From Thalassospira povalilytica (GTDB lineage Bacteria; Pseudomonadota; Alphaproteobacteria; Rhodospirillales; Thalassospiraceae), in the NCBI RefSeq assembly GCF_002844235.1, contig NZ_PGTS01000003.1:558001-622000 (forward strand): a DNA stretch of 64,000 bases. The letters run 5' to 3'. The notes under the pieces were generated by a model. It was not told where the DNA came from, searched no databases, and saw only the letters and a list, made by a program, of their open reading frames with translations. The position numbers were made by a program, and so were the translations under genes. This document shows, one piece after another, positions 1 through 8,889 of the stretch. Position 1 is the stretch's first letter. Every line of letters starts with the position of its first letter.

Positions 1-157
1 GGACGTAGCGGGTGAAGAATTGCAGGAACACCGTGACGAACAAGGCACAAAACACCAGCAAAGCCGGAAAGTCGGCCCAAGTGATGTTCAAGCGGAAATT
101 CGTTTCGGCTTCTTGTTGTTCCTGTTCCTTGAAAAGATCCCCGTTGATGTCAGACAT
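1..157 (-). CDS. TRAP transporter small permease, DctQ family (partial)
   Basis: The gene starts at the ATG ending at 157 and runs leftward out of the window; about 52 codons are visible. An acidic, Gln-rich cytoplasmic start (KEQEQQEAE) leads into the first membrane helix, ending VTVFLQFFTRYV. The aromatic-rich helix end followed by TRYV is typical of DctQ small subunits. It follows the binding-protein gene at 246-1238 on the same strand, as in a dctP-dctQ-dctM operon; the large permease dctM should lie beyond the left edge. The family forms the small four-helix membrane subunit of sodium-driven uptake systems for organic acids. The substrate cannot be told from this fragment. Confidence 0.8.
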   Translation of the reverse strand, partial: MSDINGDLFKEQEQQEAETNFRLNITWADFPALLVFCALFVTVFLQFFTRYV

Positions 158-192
158 TTTTGTCTCTCCGTTGGGAACGGGACATGACGTAA

Positions 193-215
193 CCGGGGGA
201 AATGGTTTCCCCCGG
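193..215 (-). other. Intercistronic hairpin between dctP and dctQ
   Basis: A perfect 10-bp inverted repeat (CCGGGGGAAA / TTTCCCCCGG, 3-base loop) lies between the binding-protein stop and the dctQ start. No T-run follows, so it more likely protects the 3' end of the dctP message than terminates it. Such hairpins commonly let the periplasmic binding protein be made in excess over the membrane subunits. Confidence 0.6.
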
Positions 216-245
216 CCGGATTCGGGATGGAAAGGTCAGGCGGGG

Positions 246-1238
246 TTAACCCTTGATCGCCTGAAGGCGTTCATAAATTTCCGGATCCCATGGCATGTCG
301 TCGCTTTTCAGGCGCGGAGCAATAACGTCAATGAACGGACCACGATCAACCTTGTTGACCGTAACGCCCTGTGTGGTGAACCAGTCAGCCAGTTCTTTTT
401 CGCTTTTGACGATTTCATCGGATGCGTGAATGCCGGCTTCCTGAAGGGTATCAAGCAACAGTTTTCCGTCTTCTTCACCCAGTTTGGACATGGTCGAAGG
501 TGAAACCAGCATGATCAGCGAGTTGATGATGTGCCCTGTCAGATTGATGTTTGACTGAACTTCATAGAACTTTTTGAACTTGATGGTCGGAAGCGGGTTT
601 TCCTGTGCATCAACAACGCCTTGTTGCAAGGCAAGATAGACTTCGGAAAAGGCCATCGGTGTCGGATTGGCACCGGTTTCCTTGGGGAACATCTGATAGG
701 CTGGTGCATTGGGCGTGCGGATTTTCAGGCCCTTCATATCCGCCGGGGTCAGGACCGGTTTGTTGGACGTGACATGACGCGCGCCATAGTAAACAAGCCC
801 TGCAATCTGGTTGCCGGTGACGTCGGTATATTCCTTGGACAATTCGGCAAACAGATCGGATTTGACGTAATTTGACCAATGATCATAGCCGCGAAGCGCA
901 AAGGGATAGTCCGAGATCGAGATCGGCGGGTAAGTCTGCCCAAGATAGGCAACGCCGGTATAGATGATGTCAATGGAACCCAGCGTCAGGGCTTCGTTGA
1001 TGGCGGCTTCCTTGCCAAGCTGGGAGGCAGGATAAACCTTGATTTCATAGCGGCCGTTTGTACGTTCCGAAAACATCGATGCGGCTTCAAGTGCGGCGCG
1101 ATGATACGGAGTATCGACTTCGTAAACATGGCCGAATTTCAAGACTTCTTGCGCCTTGGATGCGTTGGACATTCCTGCAAGGGTTGCAAAGGCCGTCAAT
1201 CCCATCAGAAGCGTACGGGACAATTTCCGAGTGAACAT
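246..1238 (-). CDS. TRAP transporter substrate-binding protein, DctP family
   Basis: 330 residues, the usual DctP length. Residues 1-29 form a Sec signal peptide (KLSRTLLMGLTAFATLAGM, cleavage near SKAQ-EV). The family motif GLKIRTPNAP at 170-179 contains Arg174, the residue that normally salt-bridges the substrate carboxylate, followed by the conserved ALQQGVVDAQENP stretch. It binds an organic acid in the periplasm and hands it to the DctQM permease. The ATG follows a good Shine-Dalgarno (AGGAGG) just upstream at 1243-1250. It is divergent from the GntR regulator at 1359, which is therefore its likely controller. The ligand is unknown. Confidence 0.9.
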   Translation of the reverse strand: MFTRKLSRTLLMGLTAFATLAGMSNASKAQEVLKFGHVYEVDTPYHRAALEAASMFSERTNGRYEIKVYPASQLGKEAAINEALTLGSIDIIYTGVAYLGQTYPPISISDYPFALRGYDHWSNYVKSDLFAELSKEYTDVTGNQIAGLVYYGARHVTSNKPVLTPADMKGLKIRTPNAPAYQMFPKETGANPTPMAFSEVYLALQQGVVDAQENPLPTIKFKKFYEVQSNINLTGHIINSLIMLVSPSTMSKLGEEDGKLLLDTLQEAGIHASDEIVKSEKELADWFTTQGVTVNKVDRGPFIDVIAPRLKSDDMPWDPEIYERLQAIKG

Positions 1239-1358
1239 TTAGTCCTCCTTGATTGTGGTTATTTTTATTTTTTGTTTTTTCCAATTGATCTTAGGGAACA
1301 GTTGCCAAGGACCTCAACTGTCTTTAATGCTTAAAAAACATCCATAAAGACAGGGGCT

Positions 1359-2246
1359 TTGGTGGCGCGTTCGGACCAGAAATTCAAAACCAGCTTCAAT
1401 ACCTGGCTTGACAGTGTTGCGGTCGGAAACTGCCCGGAATCCATATCGGGACTGGCAAGATTGCTGGGAGTGAGCCGGACGTTGGCGCGCAGTATCCTGC
1501 ACCGTGCGCGCGAGATCGGCCTGATTGCCGAGGACAGCTTCCCGGTTGTGTTTTTGCGCAAGACGACCAAGTCCGATTACTTTTCGAACGCCGATATCAG
1601 AAGCCTTGAAGAGCAACTTGAAACCGATTTCATGATGTGGCTTCGTACCACGCAGCCGCCCCCGGGCAGTCGCCTGCGCGAAGCCGTTCTGGCCCGACAG
1701 TTCGGCGTTTCAAATACAACCATTCGTGAATTTCTGATCGGCCTAAGCCGGTTTGGCTTCATTCGCAAAGAACCACAGCGCAGCTGGATCCTTGAAGGGT
1801 TTACCGAACAATATGCCCTTGAGCTGCACGAGGTGCGCCAGATGTTCGAGACGCGTGCGATCAGCGCGATTTTTACAATCCCCAAGGAAGCCCCGTTCTG
1901 GGGAAAGATGCTGCGCATCCGGCAAGAACATATTCAATTGCGCAAAGAGATCGACACCAGATTTATCGAGTTTTCAGAACTTGATAGCCGTTTTCACCGC
2001 ATCCTCAATGCCGCGACCGGCAACCGGTTCATGGATGGCTTCCAGGATTCGATATCACTGATTTTCCATTTCCATTATCGCTGGTCCAACAAGAACCAGG
2101 TTGAACGCATCATTCTTGCCATCCGCGAACATCTTGAAATTATTGATGCGATTCTGGATCGGGATCAGGTTGGAGCCGTGAAGGCGCTTGAACGTCATCT
2201 GGCAACGGCACACCAGACATTCGTGGCATCAATCCACCGTGACTAG
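1359..2246 (+). CDS. GntR/FCD-type transcriptional regulator with two helix-turn-helix segments
   Basis: 295 residues. A helix-turn-helix-like segment at 29-56 (LARLLGVSRTLARSILHRA) precedes the expected GntR winged helix at 105-146 (LREAVLARQFGVSNTTIREF), followed by an all-helical FCD-like effector domain ending in the pattern EHLEIIDAILDRDQ. The normal FadR-type protein is about 220-240 residues, so the extra N-terminal DNA-binding-like part is unusual. The start is a TTG at 1359 or GTG at 1362 behind an AGGGG; an ATG at 1327 runs into a stop after six codons. Divergence from the TRAP genes suggests it controls them in response to the imported acid or a metabolite; this is inference. Confidence 0.8.
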   Translation: MVARSDQKFKTSFNTWLDSVAVGNCPESISGLARLLGVSRTLARSILHRAREIGLIAEDSFPVVFLRKTTKSDYFSNADIRSLEEQLETDFMMWLRTTQPPPGSRLREAVLARQFGVSNTTIREFLIGLSRFGFIRKEPQRSWILEGFTEQYALELHEVRQMFETRAISAIFTIPKEAPFWGKMLRIRQEHIQLRKEIDTRFIEFSELDSRFHRILNAATGNRFMDGFQDSISLIFHFHYRWSNKNQVERIILAIREHLEIIDAILDRDQVGAVKALERHLATAHQTFVASIHRD

Positions 2247-2265
2247 GTGATAACGACCTTTGTTA

Positions 2266-3522
2266 TCAGTCAAACAGGCTTGCTGCTGCGGCCTGTTGGG
2301 CCGGGTCGGTCAGGCTGCCGACGCGTCTGAGGAAGGAATGCTTTTCCTCGTAATAGCGTTTTGACAGATCGGCAAAGCAGCGGACTTCGACATCCTTGTT
2401 GATGTGAAACTCGCGGCGCGGGACTTTGGCCTCGTTCAGGTCAAAGGTGCTGGCCGACGCGCTGATCTGGTGGTCAACCGCGTCGGCAACGCCATCAAGC
2501 TCGATCCGGTTTTTCAGGCTATGGAGGAATTTCTTGAAGGCCGGGTGGCTGTTCAGGAACGCCTTTTCGGTCAGAAGGAAGTCATCGGCGGCAAAGTCCG
2601 GCGCATTTTTAACGACAAATTCGCGGCACAGATGGTCGGTGGCAAAGCACATCGGGCCAAAGATGAAATTGCGATAGATGTCTTCTTTGAGCTGCCAGAA
2701 TTTGTCCAGGCGTTTGAGCGAGTCCGCATCAAGTTTGACGGCAGCTTCGAGCAGCAGGCGCGGGTGACAATGGACGTGATTGGGATGCACATAGGTTTTC
2801 GTGCGGCTGATCCCTTCGAGGGTATCGATATTGACCGGACCGGAAAACAGGCTGGCATGCGGGTGGTTTGATTTCTTCGACAGAAGCGCGATCACTTCAT
2901 CAGGATCAACATTGTGTTTGACCAGCAGATGATTGACCGACAGATCAAGTTCGACTTCGCCGGTGATGATTTTTTCGGTCAGCTGATGGTGGTTCAGGTT
3001 GAACCGCCGGGCAAATTCCGGTTCCAGCGTATGGGAAAACGGTCCATGGCCGATATCATGCAAAAGTGCCGCAGCACCGAGCAAATCACAATCGGCATCC
3101 GATAACCCCATCAGGCGGCAATAGCGTTGCGACAGAAGGGCAACGCCGATGGTGTGGTCATAGCGCGAATGACGGATATTGGCCGGGCGTCCATTGGGAT
3201 GGAACAGATAGTCGATCGCGCCCAAAAACGAGATTTCACGCAGCCGTTCAAAGGCGTGCGATGCGATCAGCTTTTTATGCAGCGGCCGGTCAAAGGCCGA
3301 GGCGATCTGGGCGCGTTTGAAATGGTAGTTATATTGCGGGACATCACGAAACAGCAGTTCCCATTCGGCAATGTCATCGGCGTTGAAATTGCTGTCAAAC
3401 AGATCGCCGATTTCAGGGCCGGTATTTTGCGCGGCCTTCAGCGCGGCAGAGTCCTTTTGTGGTGCGGCCGGCTTGGCCGCCGCACGTGGAGCAAAAAGAT
3501 CTAGCTGCGGTTTGGGACTCAT
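2266..3522 (-). CDS. HD-domain metal-dependent phosphohydrolase (SAMHD1/dGTPase-like)
   Basis: 418 residues. After a low-complexity Ala/Pro/Lys start, the HD motif set is visible: RHSRYDHTIGV with His118 and His123, LLHDIGHGPFSH with His155-Asp156, and a later Asp in NIDTLEGI. This order is that of HD phosphohydrolases of the dNTPase/SAMHD1 superfamily, which use two metals to cleave nucleotides. The substrate is not evident. The gene converges on the GntR gene with only 19 bases between stops, and is divergent from the DivL-like gene. Start ATG at 3522. Other HD functions (ppGpp or phosphodiester hydrolysis) cannot be excluded. Confidence 0.75.
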   Translation of the reverse strand: MSPKPQLDLFAPRAAAKPAAPQKDSAALKAAQNTGPEIGDLFDSNFNADDIAEWELLFRDVPQYNYHFKRAQIASAFDRPLHKKLIASHAFERLREISFLGAIDYLFHPNGRPANIRHSRYDHTIGVALLSQRYCRLMGLSDADCDLLGAAALLHDIGHGPFSHTLEPEFARRFNLNHHQLTEKIITGEVELDLSVNHLLVKHNVDPDEVIALLSKKSNHPHASLFSGPVNIDTLEGISRTKTYVHPNHVHCHPRLLLEAAVKLDADSLKRLDKFWQLKEDIYRNFIFGPMCFATDHLCREFVVKNAPDFAADDFLLTEKAFLNSHPAFKKFLHSLKNRIELDGVADAVDHQISASASTFDLNEAKVPRREFHINKDVEVRCFADLSKRYYEEKHSFLRRVGSLTDPAQQAAAASLFD

Positions 3523-3785
3523 CTGAGATTATAGATACACTTGATCTGTTACGAATGTCGGTCCCGCAGACATAAACGGATTCAGTGCCCATGTCATTGC
3601 GGTTTTTCCACAGGCGAACCCCGTGAAACACGGCTTTGCACAAGGCTGTTGCCGAGATGATGCGAAACGGTGGTAAAAGCACCCTGTTTTCACCATAATA
3701 ATAGCTCATAAACACAAACGGTTAACAACACGTGACACGGAACGCATCCGAGCAAGCTTCCAAACTGAGCGGGGGAAGGAAACAG

Positions 3786-6323
3786 GTGAGGGCATTTTTG
3801 CGCAACTTGCCCAGATGTCGGCTGTCTGCCCTTCTTGCGGGCGGAACGGCGATCGCATCGATGCTGTTTCCTGCTGCAAACCTTGTTGCCCAGGAAAAAT
3901 TTCGCCTGAATGCGCCGGCGCAAACCGCCGCGCCCGAAGGAATCGGTGCGACAATTTTCGGAAGCCTTGCCGGACTAAGCGACCGTGACTGGCTGGTGGT
4001 TGCACTTGCCGCTGTTGGCGGGGCGGCGATTGCCGGCTGGATCGGCTGGCGGATGTCGCTTCGGATGCGCCGCCATCTTGAAGAAGTTGAAGATCACGAA
4101 CATGAGCTGGCCGGTGAGAGCGAGCTTTTCACCCATCTTTTGTTTGCCGGGCCCGATCCGGTTTATTACTGGAGCCAGCAGGGCTTTGCCGAAGGCGCAA
4201 GCCCGTCTTTGCGCCGGGCGTTTCAACTGGGCACGGATGGCCGGTTCCCCGATTTGCTTGATCTGTTGCGCGACGAGGATGCCAAGGCCCTGAAGGAGCG
4301 TGTGCGCAACCTTAAGGCCGGACATGACCGGTTTGAATTGTGGATCACGACCCTTGATGAGCGCAAATTCCATGTTACCGGCATGGCGGCGCGCAAGGAC
4401 CGGTCAAGCGAGGTTCTGGCCCATGGATTGTGGTTCCGCGATGAAACCCGCCATACGCGCGAGCGTGAAAGCCAGTTTGGTGATTTTCAGGCCCTGAAGC
4501 ACGAGGTATCGGGCCTTCGGGTGTTGCTGGACAGTTTGCCGTTCCCGGTATGGCGGCGCGATAGCGAATTGCGTCTGATTGATTGCAATGCGGCCTATGC
4601 CGATGCGGTCGAACAGCCAAGCATCGAAGATGCGCTGGCCAATCAGGCCGAAATCGGGGCGGGGATCATTCCCGATCACGGGCGGTCGCTTGCCGCATCG
4701 GTTCAGCGCAATGGCGAAAGCCTGACACGGGATTATCATGTGGTGATCAGGGGCGACCGCAAATTGCTGCGTATTACCGAATCCCCGTCCACCGATGCCA
4801 ATGGATCGGACGGGCTGATCGGATTTGCGATTGATTGTACCCCGGTCGAGGAATTGCAGTCCGATCTGTCGCGCCATATTCGCGCCCATGCCGAAGTTCT
4901 GGAAAATCTGGGAACGGCAATTGCGGTTTATGGCGGGGACAAGGGGCTTATTTTCTTTAACACCGCCTTTACCAAGCTTTGGGATCTGGATGACGAATGG
5001 CTGTGGTCGGAGCCAACCCATGACGATGTTTTGCGCCGCCTGCGCGATGAACGCAAATTGCCCGAAGTCACCGATTTTACCCAGTTCCGCAATGCCGAAA
5101 ATCAGCGATTTACAGATCTTTTGAAGCCTGAAGAAGATTTGATGCATCTGCCAAATGGCATGACCTTGCGCCGGTTCATATCGCCCCACCCGTTTGGCGG
5201 TTTGATGTTTGTCTATGAGGATGTGACAGACAAGCTGGTGCTTGAAAGTTCCTATAACACCCTGATTGCGGTTCAGCGCGAGACGCTTGAAAGTCTGCAT
5301 GAAGCGGTTGGCGTGATCAGTGGCGACGGGCGGTTGCGCTTGTATAACCATGGCTTTGCCGATCTGTGGGGACTTGATCCGGCCTTCCTTGATGCGGCAC
5401 CGCATCTGGCCGAGGTCGTTGAAAAATCCCGGGACTACTGGCGCGAACGCGAAGACTGGGAAAAGTTCAAAAGCCGGATGGTGGCACGTATCACCAATCA
5501 CGAGCCGATGAATGGACGACTTGAACGGGCCGATAACACCATCATTGATTTCGCCATTGTGCCGCTGCCTGACGGGGCGGTGATGATGTCTTATATCGAT
5601 GTGACCGATACCATCCGGGTCGAACGTGCGCTTCGTGAACGTAACGAGGCGCTGCGCACCGCCGATCAGATGAAGTCGGATTTCATTTCCACGGTATCGC
5701 GCGAACTGACCAAGCCGCTTGATCATATCAATGGCGAATCTGATCGTTTGATCCCGCATCTGACCGGCAATGTGGCGCGTTCGGTCGAAACCATCCGGGC
5801 CGAAGCGCAAAGCATGCTGGCCCTTGTTGATGATATGCGTGATCTGGCGACATTGGGATCGGGGCAGGTCGCACTTGAACTTGATACGGTGGATCCGCGT
5901 CGCCTGTTACGGTCGCTGGAGGCCCTGACGCGGGCCCGCCTGGCGGAACTTAATGTGTCGCTGCGCCTGTATTGTTCGCGCAATATCGGCTGGATGGTGG
6001 CCGATGAACGCCGCCTGAAACAGGCCTTGTTCATTCTGGTGACCAACGTGTTGCGCACCGCCCCTGAAGGCAGCGAGGTTTCCGTGGTGGCACGCCGCCG
6101 TGGCGAGGATATCGAAATTTCGATCTCGCTTTCCGATGAAGCCCCGCAACCGATGCTGTTTGAAGGGTTGCGTGATGGGGAATCGCCATCCGCCCGCCGT
6201 GCTCTTGGCATGGCGATGGTCCGTGCGGTGGTCGAAATCCATGGCGGTCGCGTCAAGATCAGCCGCGATGGCCGCGAGATCGCCTGTATCCTGCCTGCTG
6301 GCGAGGAAAGCGATCTGGGATAG
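3786..6323 (+). CDS. DivL-like multi-PAS sensor pseudo-histidine kinase
   Basis: An N-terminal hydrophobic stretch and a helix at about 60-80 (WLVVALAAVGGAAIAGWIGW) anchor it in the membrane. Several PAS-like repeats follow (markers DSLPFPVWRRDSELRLIDCN, GLIFFNTAFTKLWDLDDE, GRLRLYNHGFADLWGLDPA), then a dimerisation domain and an ATPase-like fold. At the H-box it reads MKSDFISTVSRELTKPL: Arg replaces the phospho-accepting His. The ATP-binding region keeps an Asn (LVTN) but lacks a DxGxG box (LSDEAPQP). This architecture, and the lost His, match Caulobacter DivL, which has Tyr there and controls CckA/CtrA. The GTG at 3786 is preferred because GGGGGAAGG lies just upstream; a GTG at 3732 would add 18 residues but has no ribosome site. 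Orthology is inference. Confidence 0.72.
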   Translation: MRAFLRNLPRCRLSALLAGGTAIASMLFPAANLVAQEKFRLNAPAQTAAPEGIGATIFGSLAGLSDRDWLVVALAAVGGAAIAGWIGWRMSLRMRRHLEEVEDHEHELAGESELFTHLLFAGPDPVYYWSQQGFAEGASPSLRRAFQLGTDGRFPDLLDLLRDEDAKALKERVRNLKAGHDRFELWITTLDERKFHVTGMAARKDRSSEVLAHGLWFRDETRHTRERESQFGDFQALKHEVSGLRVLLDSLPFPVWRRDSELRLIDCNAAYADAVEQPSIEDALANQAEIGAGIIPDHGRSLAASVQRNGESLTRDYHVVIRGDRKLLRITESPSTDANGSDGLIGFAIDCTPVEELQSDLSRHIRAHAEVLENLGTAIAVYGGDKGLIFFNTAFTKLWDLDDEWLWSEPTHDDVLRRLRDERKLPEVTDFTQFRNAENQRFTDLLKPEEDLMHLPNGMTLRRFISPHPFGGLMFVYEDVTDKLVLESSYNTLIAVQRETLESLHEAVGVISGDGRLRLYNHGFADLWGLDPAFLDAAPHLAEVVEKSRDYWREREDWEKFKSRMVARITNHEPMNGRLERADNTIIDFAIVPLPDGAVMMSYIDVTDTIRVERALRERNEALRTADQMKSDFISTVSRELTKPLDHINGESDRLIPHLTGNVARSVETIRAEAQSMLALVDDMRDLATLGSGQVALELDTVDPRRLLRSLEALTRARLAELNVSLRLYCSRNIGWMVADERRLKQALFILVTNVLRTAPEGSEVSVVARRRGEDIEISISLSDEAPQPMLFEGLRDGESPSARRALGMAMVRAVVEIHGGRVKISRDGREIACILPAGEESDLG

Positions 6324-6366
6324 GTGGCGATAGGGCCGCCAGACAGCAAACAGGTTCGGGAAATGA

Positions 6367-6392
6367 AAAAGGCGCTGGTATCAGCGCCTTTT
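6367..6392. terminator. Bidirectional terminator hairpin
   Basis: An 11-bp stem (AAAAGGCGCTG / CAGCGCCTTTT, loop GTAT) sits between the convergent DivL-like and dehydrogenase genes. The A-rich and T-rich ends would give a U-run in either direction. Confidence 0.8.
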
Positions 6393-6417
6393 CCTGTTTC
6401 GGGTTCGGGGATACCGA

Positions 6418-7374
6418 TCAGACCGAATAGGGGACTTCCTTGCCAGCGACAAAGGCGTCGATGTTATCAAGCGCACGGAAACCCATGGCATTGCGGGTTT
6501 CAACCGTGGCTGATCCCAGATGCGGCAAAAGGAACGTGTTTTTAAGATCGCGATAGGCCGGTTCGATGTTTGGTTCACCTGCAAAGACATCAAGGCCAGC
6601 CGCGGTGAGTTTGCCCGATTTCAGGGCCGCAATCAGGTCACCATCATTGACCACATCACCACGTGCGGTATTCACGATGATCGCGCCATCGGGCAGCTTG
6701 GCGATGAAGTCGGAATTGACCATGCCGCGGGTTTCCGGGGTCGACGGGCAATGCAGCGACAGAAAATCACAATGGGGCAGCAGGCCATCAATGCTGTCGT
6801 GATAGGTCGCGCCGAGTTCCTGATCAGCGGGCAGCCGGCGGCGATTGTAATAGTGGATTTCCATATCAAAGCCGCGCGCGCGTTTGGCAACGGCCTGACC
6901 GATGCGGCCCATACCAACAATGCCAAGACGTTTGCCGGTGACCTGGGTGCCCATCAGATGGGTCGGACGCCAGCTTGACCAGGTGGCGTTGCGGACCTCG
7001 GCCTCGCCTTCGCTGGCACGGCGGGCCGCGCCAAGGATCAGAAGCCACGCGATATCGGCCGTCGCATCGGTCAGAACGCCCGGTGTGTTGCCGATAATCA
7101 CGCCCTTTTTCCGGGCTGCAGCCAGATCGATATGATCGGTCCCGACCGAGAAGGTGGCGACGATTTTGACACTGTCGGGCAGTTCTTCAAAAAAGGTCGC
7201 ATCAATCGGATCGCCGACGGAAACAAGGGCCGCGTCTGCGCCGTGGCACAGGGCCAGGATTTCATTGCGCGACAGCGGGTCGTCCCCTTCCTGTGTGCGG
7301 ATGTCATAGCTTTGGGCGGCGCGTTTGGCGACGGCTTCGGGCAATTGACGGGTGACGGCAAGGACGGGTTTCAT
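6418..7374 (-). CDS. D-isomer-specific 2-hydroxyacid dehydrogenase (glyoxylate/hydroxypyruvate reductase-like)
   Basis: 318 residues, full family length. The NAD(P)-binding fingerprint is LGIVGMGRIGQAVAKRARGF near 150-170. The catalytic trio can be seen: Arg in NTARGDVV, Glu in FAGEPNIEP and His in LPHLGSAT. These enzymes interconvert 2-oxo acids and D-2-hydroxy acids; the sequence style (NRRRLPADQE after the Rossmann strand, Arg-rich) fits NADPH-dependent glyoxylate/hydroxypyruvate reductase. It acts in the cytoplasm. Its stop faces the terminator at 6367-6392. It is followed on the opposite side by a membrane-protein gene on the same strand; whether the two are co-transcribed is unclear. 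The exact substrate is inference. Confidence 0.88.
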   Translation of the reverse strand: MKPVLAVTRQLPEAVAKRAAQSYDIRTQEGDDPLSRNEILALCHGADAALVSVGDPIDATFFEELPDSVKIVATFSVGTDHIDLAAARKKGVIIGNTPGVLTDATADIAWLLILGAARRASEGEAEVRNATWSSWRPTHLMGTQVTGKRLGIVGMGRIGQAVAKRARGFDMEIHYYNRRRLPADQELGATYHDSIDGLLPHCDFLSLHCPSTPETRGMVNSDFIAKLPDGAIIVNTARGDVVNDGDLIAALKSGKLTAAGLDVFAGEPNIEPAYRDLKNTFLLPHLGSATVETRNAMGFRALDNIDAFVAGKEVPYSV

Positions 7375-7421
7375 TTTTGTGTTTCTCCCTGATGAAGGTG
7401 ATTTTTCAAATCGTTATAAAG

Positions 7422-7997
7422 TCAGAATAACTGCCCGATGGCCAAACGGATACCGATTGATGTGATGACAATCGATAACAGGAAGTCGGCAATGACAATG
7501 GCGCTGGCAGTGGGAATTGGTACGGACAGGGTCAGGCGGGTGATAAAGATGCTGTAAATCAGTGTCGCGATCACCGCAATCATGACAAATCCGCCGGTGC
7601 CAAGCATCGGAAACAGCACACCGAGTGCCAAAGCCAGCAGATAGACACCCATCTGAAGGACACTTGCCCAGTTATAGACGGTCATAAAGGCGACATAGCG
7701 TTCGGCGCGGCCCAGCATCGGGGTGATGTGAAACATCAAAAGCGGAAAGGCGACCCATTTGATGACATAGGCGATGACTTCGGTCGTCATATAGCGCAGG
7801 ACCGGAAAGTCATCCGGGGCGGAAACAAGATCATGCCAGCGCAGAAACGCAAATGCCGGAAAGATGATCACAGCCGCCAGAAAGGACCGCCAGAATCCTT
7901 CGAGCGAGAAATTGAAAAACGCAAGTCCACCCGTATCACCACGGGCGATACGCCATGTGCCATACAAGGCACGCAGAGTTTCGGTTTGTAAGCTCAT
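7422..7997 (-). CDS. Multi-pass membrane protein of unknown function
   Basis: 191 residues with about five hydrophobic helices (for example FWRSFLAAVIIFPAFAFL, VIAYVIKWVAFPLLMF, VLQMGVYLLALALGVLF, GFVMIAVIATLIYSIFI and a C-terminal IVIADFLLSIVITSIGI). No catalytic or binding motif is recognisable. It lies 47 bases upstream of the dehydrogenase gene on the same strand and could share a transcript with it. I do not recognise the family beyond a resemblance in layout to small Yip1-like membrane proteins. Confidence 0.75.
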   Translation of the reverse strand: MSLQTETLRALYGTWRIARGDTGGLAFFNFSLEGFWRSFLAAVIIFPAFAFLRWHDLVSAPDDFPVLRYMTTEVIAYVIKWVAFPLLMFHITPMLGRAERYVAFMTVYNWASVLQMGVYLLALALGVLFPMLGTGGFVMIAVIATLIYSIFITRLTLSVPIPTASAIVIADFLLSIVITSIGIRLAIGQLF

Positions 7998-8201
7998 TGA
8001 AGACTGATTTCCGGGCAGTGGGGCAAGTTGAAATGCAATCAGGTCCCCAAGCCTATCAGGCTGCCCAGTACAGTGAAACAGCTTATCGCGGGTTATCCCC
8101 CCAAGAGGTACGATCCTTCACAAAACACCTGTTCGAAACGTCTTTTTGAGGCGCGGTCATCGTGCAGCATGAGGGTTGAACAACAAACTGGCGGGATCAG
8201 G

Positions 8202-8816
8202 ATGGGGGACAAATCGGACGAATATGCGTTGCGTTTGTCCTATCTTGAACAGGCAGATGCCAATTCGCTGGCGGTGGCGCGACTGTATCTGGAAATGGCA
8301 AGCGGCCAGCATTATCGCGACCGTGAATATGCCCTGAGCCTGTTTGACAAGGCCGATACGATTTTCGCCAAACATCTTCCGACATCACGCGATGCGGCGA
8401 TTGCCGGTCTTGCACTTAGTCTGAATAACCGGGCGGCACTTGAACTGGAGGCCGAAGAATGGGACTGGGCGATTGATGCGGCCAGTCAGGCCGTGGCACT
8501 CAGACGCGACAGGCTGCGCAATTGCGTCGGGCGGAAGGATGATACAGAGCGCCTTGATCTTGGTTATTCGCTGGCAGCACTTGTTCTGGCCATGCGCGGT
8601 GCCGGGCATAACGATCATGCCTGTGATGCCGCGGCCGAGGCAATTCACGTATTGGGCAAGTTTGCCGGGATGCACAATCAGGAAGCGTTTGTTCTTCTGA
8701 CCAAGCTGATCTGCATTTACGCCGATTTATGCAATGTGATCGGGCGTCTGCCCGATGCCGCATTGCTATTGCCATTGGCCAAGGCGTTCTACAGCACACG
8801 AAAAGGCCGCACGTAA
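8202..8816 (+). CDS. Hypothetical helical (TPR-like) protein
   Basis: About 204 residues from the ATG at 8202. The sequence is rich in Ala/Leu/Asp helices such as YLEMASGQHYRDREYALSLFDKADTIF and ALSLNNRAALELEAEEWDWAIDAASQAV, which resembles tetratricopeptide repeats. No signal peptide or enzyme motif. An in-frame ATG at 8169 is possible, and the reading frame is open back to 8028, but the 8202 start has a GCGGGATCAGG leader that can serve as a weak ribosome site. It is divergent from the membrane-protein gene and convergent with the DUF4139 gene. A role as a protein-interaction partner is only a guess. Confidence 0.65.
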   Translation: MGDKSDEYALRLSYLEQADANSLAVARLYLEMASGQHYRDREYALSLFDKADTIFAKHLPTSRDAAIAGLALSLNNRAALELEAEEWDWAIDAASQAVALRRDRLRNCVGRKDDTERLDLGYSLAALVLAMRGAGHNDHACDAAAEAIHVLGKFAGMHNQEAFVLLTKLICIYADLCNVIGRLPDAALLLPLAKAFYSTRKGRT

Positions 8817-8835
8817 CCGCCCGGCCAAACAAAAA

Positions 8836-8866
8836 ACGGCTGCAAAACCATGGGTCTTGCAGCCGT
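8836..8866 (-). terminator. Rho-independent terminator of the DUF4139 gene
   Basis: A 10-bp stem (ACGGCTGCAA / TTGCAGCCGT, 11-base loop) is followed, in the minus direction, by six T (plus-strand AAAAAACGG). It ends the minus-strand gene starting at 10377 and converges on the hypothetical gene that stops at 8816. Confidence 0.8.
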
Positions 8867-8889
8867 CGGGACGGGTGGGTGGAAAGGGC

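Noticed and set aside
4404-5810. Long open frame (468 codons) on the minus strand opposite the DivL-like gene
   Set aside because: It is antisense to a gene with clear PAS and kinase-like domains, has no ribosome site and its translation is His/Gln/Arg-rich without any motif; a codon-bias shadow.
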